The notes beneath the pieces were generated by a model. The model worked only from the letters and a program-made list of their open reading frames with translations. It was not told where the DNA came from and searched no databases. A stretch of 64,000 nucleotides of DNA from Steromphala cineraria (lineage: Eukaryota; Mollusca; Gastropoda; Trochida; Trochidae), in NCBI GenBank assembly GCA_916613615.1, contig OU744726.1, positions 19,905,515-19,969,514 on the forward strand, written 5' to 3'. Below are positions 11,101-21,801 of the stretch, piece after piece; the first letter of the stretch is position 1, and the number at the start of each line of letters is the position of its first letter. The position numbers were made by a program, and so were the translations under genes.

Positions 11101-12860
11101 GAATATGATGTTTTGAATCATTTTAATGATTCAGAGTGGCATCAGAATGAGAAGAGAAACTATGCATATCATTTGCGAGAAACTAAAAGACGAAATCGCC
11201 TTCAGCGCACCCTGTGGCAAAGCCCCTAGATCTTGAAAAAAAGGTTGCAATTGCGGTAAAGCTCTAAAACAAGGGTTGATGTAAGATTAAGGCGAAATTT
11301 GCTAACTTCAATATGAACTTCCTGGAATTTTATGGAATTATAAGATCAGTGAATAAATACCTGACACAATTGGATATTAAAAAAGATTCAAACTTGGAAA
11401 TAACAAATGATACAAATATTTCTCTTTGCCTGCAAACCTTTTTCAAAGAAATACTACTATGTCAAAACTCAAACTAAGGATAATTGGAAAGCCATTGAAA
11501 AATGGGAAGAATGACTCTTAATCGCTGTAAACTGGTCAAGCCTTTTTGTTAAAGCACATAATACTACTCCATACTCTAAACTAAGATCGTTTCAGCTCAG
11601 ATTGCTCCATAGAATTCTACCTGTTAATAAATTCTTAATTAAGATGCACAGTGTTTACAATAATGTATGTACTTTTTGCAAGGCTGGAGCAGAAACTATA
11701 AAACATCTTTTTTGGGACTGTAGGGGAAGTAAAACTTTATGGAACAATTTTTCAGAATTGTTTGAATCAAAGTGCCAACATGCACGTAATAAAGATCTTA
11801 CTGTAGACTTAATCAAAATCAAAAGTTATCGAATTCTATCAGAAATGGGCTTTTTATGAAAATCTTCTCTAATTTCATTCTACTATAATTGTCTACATAG
11901 CTTCTAGCCTGTGTGTAGTGTGTATGAATGCTCTAGGTTATTTTGGGTTTTTACTTTTACTCTATCTTTTTTTGTAAATCCTGGTATTGTATTACTGTAT
12001 ACTACCCATAGTTACCATTCCCTATTCATGCTGTACAATTTTTCAGGAATAAAAAAAAAGAAATTTGCTAACCCTGAGCAAAGTTGCTACACGTTCATAC
12101 AGCGTGATTTACTTAGGGTAGTAAAAATTCGACATTTACTCACGGTAGTATCGCATTTACACCTGCCCCTGACTAGGTGCAAATTTGCTTACGGTAGTGA
12201 AAAATTTGCTTACGGTAGTAAAATATACATATGTGCAAATGCGTCCATACGGCGAATTTTACCCATATGAGCAAATTTGCATATATGTGTAATGATTTAC
12301 TCATATGCAAACGCTCGCCATATAAACAGGGCTTTAGATAGCAGAGCGAGTGCAGACCTATCTTTGTCCCAGATTTGAAATTATTTTTTCCGGACGTGAT
12401 TGTGCATGTTGGTTATGGTACTTTTTAATGAAATATACAATCTAAATGTTTTCATACAATTTAAGATATATAATTTATTAATTTTGCGTGAGCCATATTG
12501 TTTTTATTTCATATTGTTAAAAACATCACTTATTACTATTTGCATAAGTGAACAATGGATTCTATTTACCAAATATTTATCTGTGATCCCTTTAATCAAG
12601 TGGCATAATTTTACAAAACGATACCACAACATACTCCTCCAATATTACAATATTACAATATCAAAATATTACAGTATAAAGTATCACAATAATACAATAT
12701 TACAATATTATATTCAAAAGAACGTACTTGGTTTCTCTGCTGGCCATTCCTCACGTGTAAACCTGACATCTTCGTACTCTTGTCCAGCTAGAGCAAACAG
12801 GAGACGGGATATCTCCCCAAACCCACGTGCATTGAAGTATTTAAACCTGTAGGTAGGCAT
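8130..12860 (-). CDS. Sigma-class glutathione S-transferase, gene 2 (five coding exons, 202 aa)
   Basis: The exons are 12728-12860, 10005-10097, 9434-9549, 8877-8984 and 8130-8288, all bounded by GT...AG with phases 1,1,0,0. The frame is open for 202 codons to TGA. The product is a cytosolic GST that would activate glutathione. Tyr8 (MPTYRFKYF), Trp39 and Lys43, the MPILEIDGK segment with its cis-proline, and Gln63-Ser64 make the G-site. The helical domain ends with the SLGD N-capping motif (S152...D155). The start was chosen at 12860 because it gives the family N-terminus; an in-frame ATG lies upstream at 12911. Exon 4 is one codon longer than in its neighbours, has a glycine-rich DNGGSG stretch, and ends VGAQ instead of the usual VGDK. 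Intron 1 (2.6 kb) holds a LINE fragment. The closest relative in the window is gene 1. The substrate is unknown; prostaglandin-D-synthase-like activity is possible. Confidence 0.93.
11313..11860 (+). pseudogene. LINE fragment with retrotransposon zinc-finger (zf-RVT-like) region, inside gene 2 intron 1
   Basis: Translation from 11313 gives [16 protein letters not shown] and later, from about 11545, a peptide with [10 protein letters not shown] followed by [18 protein letters not shown]. This CxxC...H...C pattern lies downstream of the reverse transcriptase in L1/Tx1-like and related non-LTR elements. Stops and a frame break separate the two parts, so it is dead. It sits opposite in strand to the host gene. 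Flanking sequence (10830-10935 and 12050-12330) repeats a TTTGCTTA(C/G)GGTAGT phrase several times. The clade is not certain. Confidence 0.65.
12050..12330. repeat. AT-rich dispersed repeat with TTTGCTTACGGTAGT motifs
   Basis: The phrase AATTTGCTTACGGTAGT appears twice in a row near 12182 and 12203. Relatives occur near 12113 and again at 10845-10862, on the other side of the LINE fragment. Several AGCAAATTTGC-like palindromes are present. This is probably an old transposon end. Confidence 0.35.
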
Positions 12861-12895
12861 GCTTGATGGTTGTGATAGTAGAAACAACGCCGACT

Positions 12896-12905
12896 TGCTG
12901 AGTAA
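12896..12905 (-). promoter_or_regulatory. Maf/Nrf2-like site near the start of GST gene 2
   Basis: TGCTGAGTAA lies 36 bp upstream of the gene 2 ATG, close to the MARE half TGCTGAGTCA. It may lie in the 5' UTR. It is weaker evidence than the matching sites in genes 4 and 5. Confidence 0.3.
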
Positions 12906-14299
12906 CCGCAATCTGATGTCGCAATACTGACCTACATTTCCTTATCGGTATGGCAAGCCAATACTGTCATAATCGTGAAAACGACGAACTCTGTCCATCA
13001 GCATTGTTGAGGTCTGTTTTCAACTGTTTGGAATGAAAATTGTTTTTAGGCCAGGCATTGCTTAATAACTCTGACAGAAGACACCACTCGCGCTATTTTC
13101 CGTCAATGACTATATCAAGACTTGCTACGCCAAAAGTCGTGTTTTATGTACAGTTTGTTGCAACTTTGAAGGGAATTCTGATTAGGCTGGTTTTTTTTAA
13201 GCTAACATTGAACAGGTGTCGAAATGCATTAACGGCGCGGTTTTTTTTTTATACAGTGAGTGAAACTGACTCAAGTTATACCTTGACATTTCAAATGATA
13301 TAATAAATCCTCATCCTGCTATCCATCAATCTATAATATTGTTTATTTCTTTCCCACTGAAGGAATTTTGTTTAATGAAATGTGCGTGTTACAAGAATGT
13401 TCTTGTGTCAAGTTGGAATCAAGTAGAGGTCATATGGTTAAAGGGGAACACCCCCCTGAACCCTTCCTGAAACCAAAAACTTCTTTTAATAAACTGGAGG
13501 CCTCAAAAGCATTATGATTTGTAGAATCGTTATGTTGTTGTGCTCTTCAAAATGTGCCGAGTTATTGTAAGCTTTATTTACAGAATACGGTTGTCGATCG
13601 TGTTACATCTGACCGATGATACATGTACCGATTAACCGATGAAGTCATAAACGGTACAACTACTACAACACTATCTGAAAGAACTCTAAGACACGTTCAG
13701 CAAAGCAAAATAGAATAATTAGTATTTGAACCACCTTTTTTATGTCTTTAGAAAAGCCATAATTTTATCTTGTATCAAATGTATGCATTCAATTTCCCCG
13801 AAGAAATACTAAACGCTTTTGCATCAAAACATTGACCAAGGAACGAAACTGATATCTCGGTAGACTTGCTGGAGACGGAGTGATATTCTTGAAAACAACA
13901 TCTACTACAATATAGGATATTCCCACATCCTGCCTGATGGAGCAATCGAATCAATTTCACATTAAATATGCTGTTTTCTTAAATATCTTGCAGTTATTTT
14001 TACTTCTAAGTAACTATTAAATACTTTCGACATGTATTTTATGTATCTGCATGTTTTCCTTTCATATTTTAGTGTAGCTTAGTGTATCCAACATTACAAA
14101 ATGAAAATTCAGTAAGTAACCCAACTTCTGTAAAGGTTTACATACATGTACGTGTAAATATAGATCCAAACGTAACTGTGTGATTATTTATTCTGGCCCT
14201 CATTGCAAAATGCAACAGTATCTGGACTTCATTTTGTAACTTAAATAACTTTATGATTAAAACCTCATTCTGCTACCCGGGATGTGACAGTTTGATTAG

Positions 14300-14434
14300 A
14301 ATCGACCGTGCTTCGAGGAGTAAATTGGCTCTATCGAACCAGCCGGGATATCCGGTTCGAAGGGGATATCCCGACTGGTTCGAACCCTTCGAGACAATAT
14401 TTTTACTATTTTATTCCTCGGAGCACGGTCGATG
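14300..14434. repeat. Nested hairpin / small foldback element
   Basis: Outer arms containing ATCGACCGTGCTTCGAGGA and its near reverse complement (CCTCGGAGCACGGTCGAT) enclose a second, inner inverted repeat. The inner repeat is GAACCAGCCGGGATATCC (14338-14355) against GGATATCCCGACTGGTTC (14366-14383). The arms are almost perfectly paired with a short loop. It could be a mini foldback transposon or a structured RNA; nothing distinguishes the two. Confidence 0.55.
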
Positions 14435-14963
14435 TTACCTTGGGTTTATCGCCGCTTTCAGGAGTACTTCCAGACATCTAGTATTATTGCAGGGAGAAAT
14501 CCCGCAACACTATTGTGGCTATGCATTGCGGTGAAACCTGCGAGTATCGGCTGGTACTAGCGAACCATGCTCTGAAATTCGGTGTAGCGTTGCACCCAAA
14601 CCTTACGGTCGATTTTAATCAGACTGTGAGATGTGGAAAAGGCATCTATATTAAAAAACTCTTGACAAATGCTACCCAAATTATTTCTTCAGAAGTAACC
14701 TGTAGTACAAGTACATTAAGTCACATTAAGCAGTTCTTATTCCTAAAACGATATTACACACATTATTTTACATTTTCTACTTACTTAAACTTATCATCAT
14801 TTCAATCGCACAGATTTTTCAGTTGTAACAGAGGTTACATGGGAACAACAAATGACTGAGTAGATTCTTTAGAGAGAGATTGGAGAAGAACACAAAGAAA
14901 CAGATGATTCGAATACGGTTTGGATATTGATTTCTTACAAAAACTCAGATAGAGGTCAATATT

Positions 14964-14969
14964 TTTATT
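14964..14969 (-). promoter_or_regulatory. Probable polyadenylation signal of GST gene 3
   Basis: AATAAA on the minus strand, about 65 bp past the gene 3 stop codon, is a plausible distance for a short 3' UTR. Confidence 0.5.
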
Positions 14970-15031
14970 CAATGGTGAGAACAAGAGTTTTCAACTTTAG
15001 TACATATGAATATTACTAATATAATAATGCA

Positions 15032-17666
15032 TCAATGATGCGCTGCGGGTCTTTTGGCCAACCACTGAGCGATACCCTGGTTTGCGCGGACCTTCTCCAG
15101 GTTAGCTTTGACCAATGGGAAGCCTTGTAAGATAGTATCGTCAACCCGTATATCCAGAGTGTCAAATGCAGCAATATCAGCAAGTCCCATCTGTAATAAG
15201 ACATATATCAAGTACTTTAAAAACAACTGTCGACCACATTTAATTGTACATAGAATACTAAAACGATGACAATTGATGCGATTTTCTCATACGATTTGGT
15301 ATCGAGCATAAATAAGGACATATACGAGAGGGGCGAATTTTACCATAAAGAAGGATACATAAACATACATTCATATTTTTGTAGACGTTTTCAAAGCATC
15401 AAAAAGGTAACAAAACTGTTGACTTGGAATGTTGTCAGAATATTTACCTTGTCACCAACGTAGAAGCCAGTCTTGTTGTTTTTCAAAACCGTCTCAAAGA
15501 AGCGAACAAATCTTGGGTAGAGTCTTTCCTTGTTGTCCTTTAGAATGGCTGCCTATAATCATTAAACAACATGGAACAGGTAAGATCAGCATGATTTTCT
15601 GGATAACAAATAATTCATTGTGAAATGTCCAAACTCTTACTACTATTAAGTCATTCCTTCCCACCTAACCTCTCTTTCAGGTGTAATTCATTCGCAATTC
15701 TTTTAGAATCTCCATTTGCAACACTGATGCTATCCTGATTCTATCATATCAAGTTCTGTGTTAATTTCCGTCTCGCTATATGTGCACATCGTAAAGTTGT
15801 TTGAGTTTAAAGGGGCAGTAGCACGGTTTTCGATAAATTTATTTTCACTGATAATTGTAAGTTAATACTAAATGTATTATTTTGATAGTATCAAAAATAC
15901 CATAACACAAGCTAATCATCCATAGCCAGATGACAAAGTATAAAGATTCACATAAAATCCATTGGCGGCCATTTTATGTGAACACCTTTAATTCGTTTTG
16001 TGTAGGAAAAAGGAATCGCAGGCTAAACTTTACTTTAAATATTTGAATTATTACTGCTCCTTTTAGTTTGAATACACTGTCTTTCAATTGGAACCATCAA
16101 TTTTCATTTTCCTGACATTATCTTTTATTCCCCTTAAAAACGTGCTACTGCCCCTTTAAGACGTCTCATTGATAACGTCAAAAGTACACAAGTAACTAGC
16201 TTACAAAATGCTCTAATTGAAGAATTAACAGGAGTTGTTGCAGTTTGATGGAGATTGTGTCTAAAAGAATGCCAAGGATAAATAATGAGTTTTCAGGAGT
16301 GAGTTAAACAAGTCGAGTGATATGGCACATTTCTATAGAAAGGCAGTGATTTATAACGATACCTTGTTGATTTTTATAATAGACGTCTTTGCAGTCGTCA
16401 ATTAAATGTTGAACAGGATTGTTGAGATTTTCACGTAACCATTTTGAGGTTCCTACTGTGTCAATATAATAAAAAAAATTGATATATCACATTTATGATA
16501 TTCATTATTCTTCATGAAATTAACACATACATGTATATTATTGTTATGATACTTATTTCCTTGGTAAGCATTACCTTTCTTTCTGGATCCTTTTCCAAAT
16601 GGCCTACAACGAAGGCTCCAAGTACATCACCGCATATTCCAAGCACCTGTTCAACTTCAAGAATTTCCTTGTCAGTTTTTCCATGGATGCCTAAAATGAC
16701 AACATTCAATTGATGAAATCTACATTAAAATCAATTTCATTATAACATCGGAAATGAAGCTTATTAAAGTCCAAATAGGTATATCCTCGGTCTAATATGT
16801 CATATTTCATAAATAAGGTTATTTCATCGATAAATAGTTGTTGTCTCTGAAAATAAATTTTTTTCTGCTTTCGTTCAAAGGTTTCCGTTTTAAAAGAGGA
16901 AACTCTTGATGAAACGAGCTCCAGTCCTGGTAAATTCAACATTCCAAATCTTTTATTCTTGTGAACACATGGGATATAAATCACACTGCGCTGAATTCCA
17001 ATTACAAAATGTGACAACTTGTGTTTGTAATGATATATCGTTTGTGATGTTTATAAGGTGAAATCCACATACCGAATTGTCTAGCGAGGTAACCAGCAAG
17101 GGCCATGCTCTGTCCATAGGGTTTACCGTCGATTTCTAGAATAGGCAGTTTGTCGAATAGATAATCTGAAAATAAAAACGAGAGTCTATGAGACAAATTT
17201 ATCGAAACATTATATCATCTTAATTCTTCTACATGTACATGACTCTACGGTATAGAAAAGTACTATAACGAAGGATATTCAATAATTCAATAATCTGTAA
17301 ATAATTGTGTTTAATTAAAAAACAACATTACGTATGACTCCGTATACTTTGCTCCACACTGTCCCAATGACAAGGGTCTGTGAGACAAATTTATCTAAAC
17401 GTTATATCATCCTAATTGTTCAGTGCATGACTAATTCGATATAGAAAAGTACATTTACATTAACGAACGGTATTCAAAAGTAGCTCTGTAAATGATTGTG
17501 TTTAATTAAAAAATAACAATACTTATGACTTACTTTGCTTTACACTGTCCCACGATGGCCTCGGAATTCGGATATCCTCATACTGTTGGCCTGCATAAGC
17601 GAAGAGAAGACGCAATATTTCTCCTCTCCCTCGGAAGTCGAAATAGTGGAGTTTGTAGCTCGACAT
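15032..17666 (-). CDS. Sigma-class glutathione S-transferase, gene 3 (five coding exons, 201 aa)
   Basis: The exons are 17534-17666, 17073-17165, 16575-16690, 15448-15552 and 15032-15190, with GT...AG at every junction and phases 1,1,0,0. The open frame of 201 codons ends in TGA. The N-terminus MSSYKLHYFD carries Tyr8. The WDSVK segment keeps the glutathione-contact Trp and Lys, although the usual WPAEK is altered. Exon 2 gives [16 protein letters not shown], with the cis-proline and Gln-Ser. The helical domain ends in RPAAHH. The N-capping box reads GLAD, so the usual Ser/Thr is a glycine, unlike all the other copies seen. This is the most compact gene of the array (2.6 kb) despite a TTAA-ended MITE in intron 3. 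The role is glutathione conjugation or isomerisation; the substrate is unknown. Confidence 0.94.
15807..16159. mobile_element. TTAA-ended MITE, copy 1 (in gene 3 intron 3)
   Basis: It is bounded by TTAAAGGGGCAGTAGCACG and its reverse complement CGTGCTACTGCCCCTTTAA. This leaves a TTAA at each outer end, as with piggyBac-type target duplications. A 353 bp AT-rich interior contains CATTGGCGGCCATTTTATGTG. Sibling copies lie at 35610-35975 and 38759-39105. It has no coding capacity. The superfamily is inferred from the TTAA only. Confidence 0.75.
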
Positions 17667-19741
17667 TTGGTGACGATTTAGAACACAAGCTTCTTTAAAC
17701 CAAGGACGTCAAGCTTGAATGTGATGTATGCTTCTGTAACTGTTTGTGAAACTAGGTCACGGGTCTTGCTATCATATAAAGTTGACCCTACCAGTGTCTG
17801 GACATGAGTTAATGTATAGCGAGCTGGGCAGGCAGATACATTATTTTACTGCATGCTTTGAGATAACTGGAACAATGAGGTCACTGTGATATTTTATCAA
17901 CCAAGGTCAAGGTCGGACGTTTTCATGATCACGTGACGTTATATTAGTCAATGATTGGTTATGCTTTTTTGCCCTTTGCTCGATTACATAACGTGTGCAC
18001 TTGCTTTTATATGATTATGCATGGACATTATCTGAACTTATTGTTTGAATATGACGAGGTGTTTGTCAAAACAAAATGTATACATATACAGAATAATATA
18101 TCTATCAATTCAGAGAGTAAGTTTCTAAATACATGTAAGCTTTGCTGATGAAATTAGGAAAACAAATTGATGCTCTTGAAAATTAGTCACAAAATGCCTT
18201 GAATTAAAGCTTAGGTATTTGACGATGGGCAAATGAAAAGGAAAACCTTGATATTATAATGGTGAGGAGACATATACCAGATTTACTCGTTGTTCCTCCG
18301 CGTCCATGACATCTTCTCGTTCAATACAAACGACCCAAATGTACACATATGACGTTCTGCATAATTACTGACAGAGTAAAACACTATTATCGAGTCCAAT
18401 GAAGGTATTGACAGAATACAACACTCCATAATTATTTCATTACGCATCTTCTTGAAACCCCAATTATTTACAATAAGAAAGGTATTTTTATTATATTGTT
18501 AAAGCTAAGAAACCAATTATGTCATAGAAGATAGAGAGATCGATATGACTTTGACGTCATAGCATTAATTTGTTTTCACCTTTACTTTTCTGATCAATAC
18601 GACTGCAGAATTATGCTATTCTCTTTAAAAAGACCTAAAAATAGGTTTAACTATGTTGAACAGAATTATGCAATATCGCTCGACGAAGAATATAAGTAAG
18701 GGATGACAGTTCTTATTCGAAAGTAAAACTTGCGCAAGACTAAATGTCTGGTTAATTTAAGTCTTGCAGCATTGTGGTAATATGGTCAATAATTGATTTA
18801 TATATGATTTGAGTATGAAAAACTTATACCATCGGTTGTATTAACGTTGAATAAGCGTTAAAGTCTAAGAATATAAGAAGGTAAGTTTGTGTATACATTA
18901 TAAACAAATGTAGGCCTTATGGCAGATATATGTACATTATCGATGTCTTACATTTGTTAATACACACTGTAGTGATATTATTCGTAGAGTGACACATATT
19001 ATGAAAACCCGGATTCAAATGTCATGACATTCTGACCTGGTGTTTTTAAACCATTGTTTTCCATTCAAATGTTTTCCAATGTATGTAATGCTGAATCATA
19101 TGAACTGGCTATTTTTTCTTTTGAGATGTACCGTTACAGCGTTGCTAATTTATTCAATTATTGAACCTTTGTCTTAATTATTTTTAGAATTACTATTACA
19201 AGCTGCGTTAATGTAGCTACTTTTCAAAGTAATGTGTAATGTTTGGATTATTGTTATTCGATCAGCATCAGTTAACAAATTAAAAAGATAAGAATTAAAA
19301 AAATTATTTAATTAAATTTGATAAAACAAAATTCTTGCTTGTTTTTAGTATAAATGAATGTTAAGACATGCTCGTGTTGAACGCGGACACAAAAAACCCG
19401 GAGAAAATCAATGTCAACAGAACTTTGAAATCAGAAAACCTTCAGATCATTCTCGGCAAATACCTGCCATATTCATTTACCTAATTTTCTTTAGGAAAAA
19501 TCATTGAATTAAGATCAAATTAAGGAATGGTTCTTTATCAAAAATGAATAAAACTTAGACATACTGATGGTTTAATAACCTTTGAAGTCTTTAAAAATAT
19601 GTTAACAGTAATGTGGCTAGTTCTTCCATTTAACAATATTATCATCTTTATCACAAATCCGTATGTTACAGAAACGCTACAGCTAAAGTAATAGACGTGT
19701 ATTATTGTGTGTATACAGATGTGTATATAGGCTACGGTCAT

Positions 19742-20092
19742 ATGTCACCTTTTCAAGAGCCACCATAGCTGTAAATTTTAATTCTAACTAGTCAAGGAGT
19801 CTGTACATATAAAGATTCAGCTTTCATTGCCTTTCAATGCTTCTGGAAAAGAAGATGAGAATAACTTTTAAGGGCGTGGTCCCTGTAGCCCTTATTAGGG
19901 GCCACAGGGTCACCGAAGCCATAAATTGTTATCCTCATTAGTCAAGGAGTCCGTACACAAAGTTTCAGCTTTCTAGGCCTTATGCTTCTGGAGAAGAAGG
20001 CGAAAATGTCGGACGGACGGACGGACGGACGGACGCAGGACACCATTCCATGCCATAGGCCCATCGGGCCTTACAGGCCTGATGAGCTAAAA
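19742..20092 (+). repeat. Dispersed repeat, 'CTTTCTAGGCCTTATGCTTCT' family, copy 2, with (GGAC)6
   Basis: It has the same order of blocks as 7412-7750: TTAGGGGCCACAGGGTCACC, then AGTTTCAGCTTTCTAGGCC. A perfect GGAC hexamer run at 20011-20034 follows, and then the CCCATCGGGCCTTACAGGCC end. This is the best-preserved 3' end of the family in the window. Confidence 0.65.
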
Positions 20093-20413
20093 CCTTAATT
20101 CTTTTATTTAATTGTCTGTTTGCCTCTTGGCACTAAACTGGTCTCCATTCAGCTGCCCATAACTTATCAATCTTACTTCGCTGCATTTCTGATTTGATTA
20201 CTTCTCCAAATTTGTCAAGTCAGGTGAGTTTGAAAGCCGCTTAGATATCAAATGGTGACGTTGGCCAAGTTGTAGAAAGAGTGCAAATAACATTTAGTAT
20301 ATCAGGTCAAACACACAGCAAGGTACTAGCGATAGAATCGATCTTATCTGAGCTGTCACTAGTTAGATTTCTGTAGTATAATCATACGTCCTTTTGCTTA
20401 GACATTGTGATTG

Positions 20414-20430
20414 TATATATATATATATAT
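20414..20430. repeat. (TA)n microsatellite
   Basis: An uninterrupted run of alternating T and A, 17 bp. Confidence 0.9.
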
Positions 20431-20517
20431 CTTACATCATGGCTCACATAACAATAACCATTATCCTACCTCGATCTCTAAATTAGTCGACGTGACCCTG
20501 GATAAATACTGATATCA

Positions 20518-20790
20518 CCCTCGGGGCGGGGGATAAACTATTTATTCCCCACCACAAAAACCATGAAAAAAAACGTGCAGATTGAGCGTCTATAAATGTA
20601 CAAATTGTGTAACCTCGAACACATCAAGCTTACTTTAGATCAACCGATATGTAGTTGTGAACAGACTGTAGTCAAAGGGCTTATCAGGTGTTCGTACTCT
20701 TTTTATTTTCATATTATGTGCGTATATGCGGCTCGTCGCATAACACCAAGCTAGAGGCTGATATATCCCCACAATCCCCGCGTCTCAATT
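20518..20790 (-). repeat. About 310 bp interspersed repeat, copy 2 (inverted)
   Basis: Read on the minus strand, it follows 5399-5710 block by block, from ACGCGGGGATTGTGGGGATA to the GGGAATAAATAGTTTATCCCC end. Indels make it somewhat shorter. Confidence 0.6.
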
Positions 20791-21801
20791 GTATATCTTT
20801 AATGTTGACATAGAGAAACCTCCCTCCAAGGTATAAATCTCAGTTTCAATCACCTATTTCAAGCCTTGGTGAAATTTTGCGATTAGACTGTAGCGCGCTC
20901 ATTTGCGATAAGAAGAATTTTTTATGGCATTCTCAAAGTATGATTTATGTGAGTTGAAGAAGAAAGAAGAGCTAGTACTGGAACATTAACACAATGCCGA
21001 AAGCTATATTTTGTTATTGTCAAGTCATGCAAGGACGAAAGACACAATGCTGTTTATTACCCAATGGTTTGAAAAAAAGCATTAACATATTTTCAATATG
21101 AGCACATGTGCACTTATTACTCTTGCCTAGCAACGATTGTTGTAGCGCAAGTTCCAGTATTTCTCGCATGTGACGTCATTACACCGTTGTCTGTATCGTC
21201 ACTCTAGCAAGGGAAGCGAGCCGTTCTTGGATATTTCCAATGAAAATGTAAAATGAAATAGGAACGGTAAAAAGGAAATGATTACCCTAGAAAGGACTTT
21301 TACGAAACTCGTCTCAATTTGTGTATAAACGTGTTCTGGCTTTGTTAATTAAAACAATCACACTCGTTTCATATGAAACACTCCCTCGGTTAGTTATCTC
21401 TATATCCGAACGCAAATATTACAAAACAGTGGACTTGTAGTGATGCAAGACACGCACATGAATGAAGCTAACTGTTCAAACATTTATATAAATAACAATA
21501 TTTACATCATTTAGATATAATCTATTTTAATACAAAAATACACTCTACAAAACAATGACAGGAAAGCAAGGATGCTCAGAAGTTCAATAAATTACCAACG
21601 GCAAATAAACAACATACCTGGACAAATATTCTGGTTTTTGACTAAAAACTGATCTATCATTTCTCGCCAGAGATTTTAAAAAACTTTCGAGGCTTATGAA
21701 AGATGATATTTTATAAGAAGACTAATGTTATGTTTCTTGCTGTTATTATTGAAAATTGTCTCTATGGAACTCTGAATCGAAATTAGTCACAGAAAATGTC
21801 T

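Larger units (their letters stand above)
12861..15031. other. Intergenic region between GST genes 2 and 3
   Basis: No exon was recognised. The region holds the gene 2 upstream sequence, a nested hairpin (14300-14434) and the gene 3 3' flank. Confidence 0.55.
17667..21801. other. Intergenic region between GST genes 3 and 4
   Basis: No host exon was recognised in 4.1 kb. It holds the second copy of the CCTTATGCTTCT repeat (19742-20092), a TA microsatellite (20414-20430) and the inverted partner of the 5399-5710 repeat (20518-20790). The stretch 17900-19740 is AT-rich with nothing I can name. Confidence 0.55.

Noticed and set aside
10972..11229. 85-codon plus-strand open frame in gene 2 intron 1
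   Set aside because: There is no recognisable domain or splice partners, and it lies next to a dead LINE fragment. It is probably retroelement debris or chance.
12400..12852. 150-codon plus-strand open frame opposite gene 2 exon 1
   Set aside because: Its 3' part is the antisense of the GST exon and the rest is AT-rich low complexity. Both GST gene 1 and gene 2 exons give the same kind of shadow frame.
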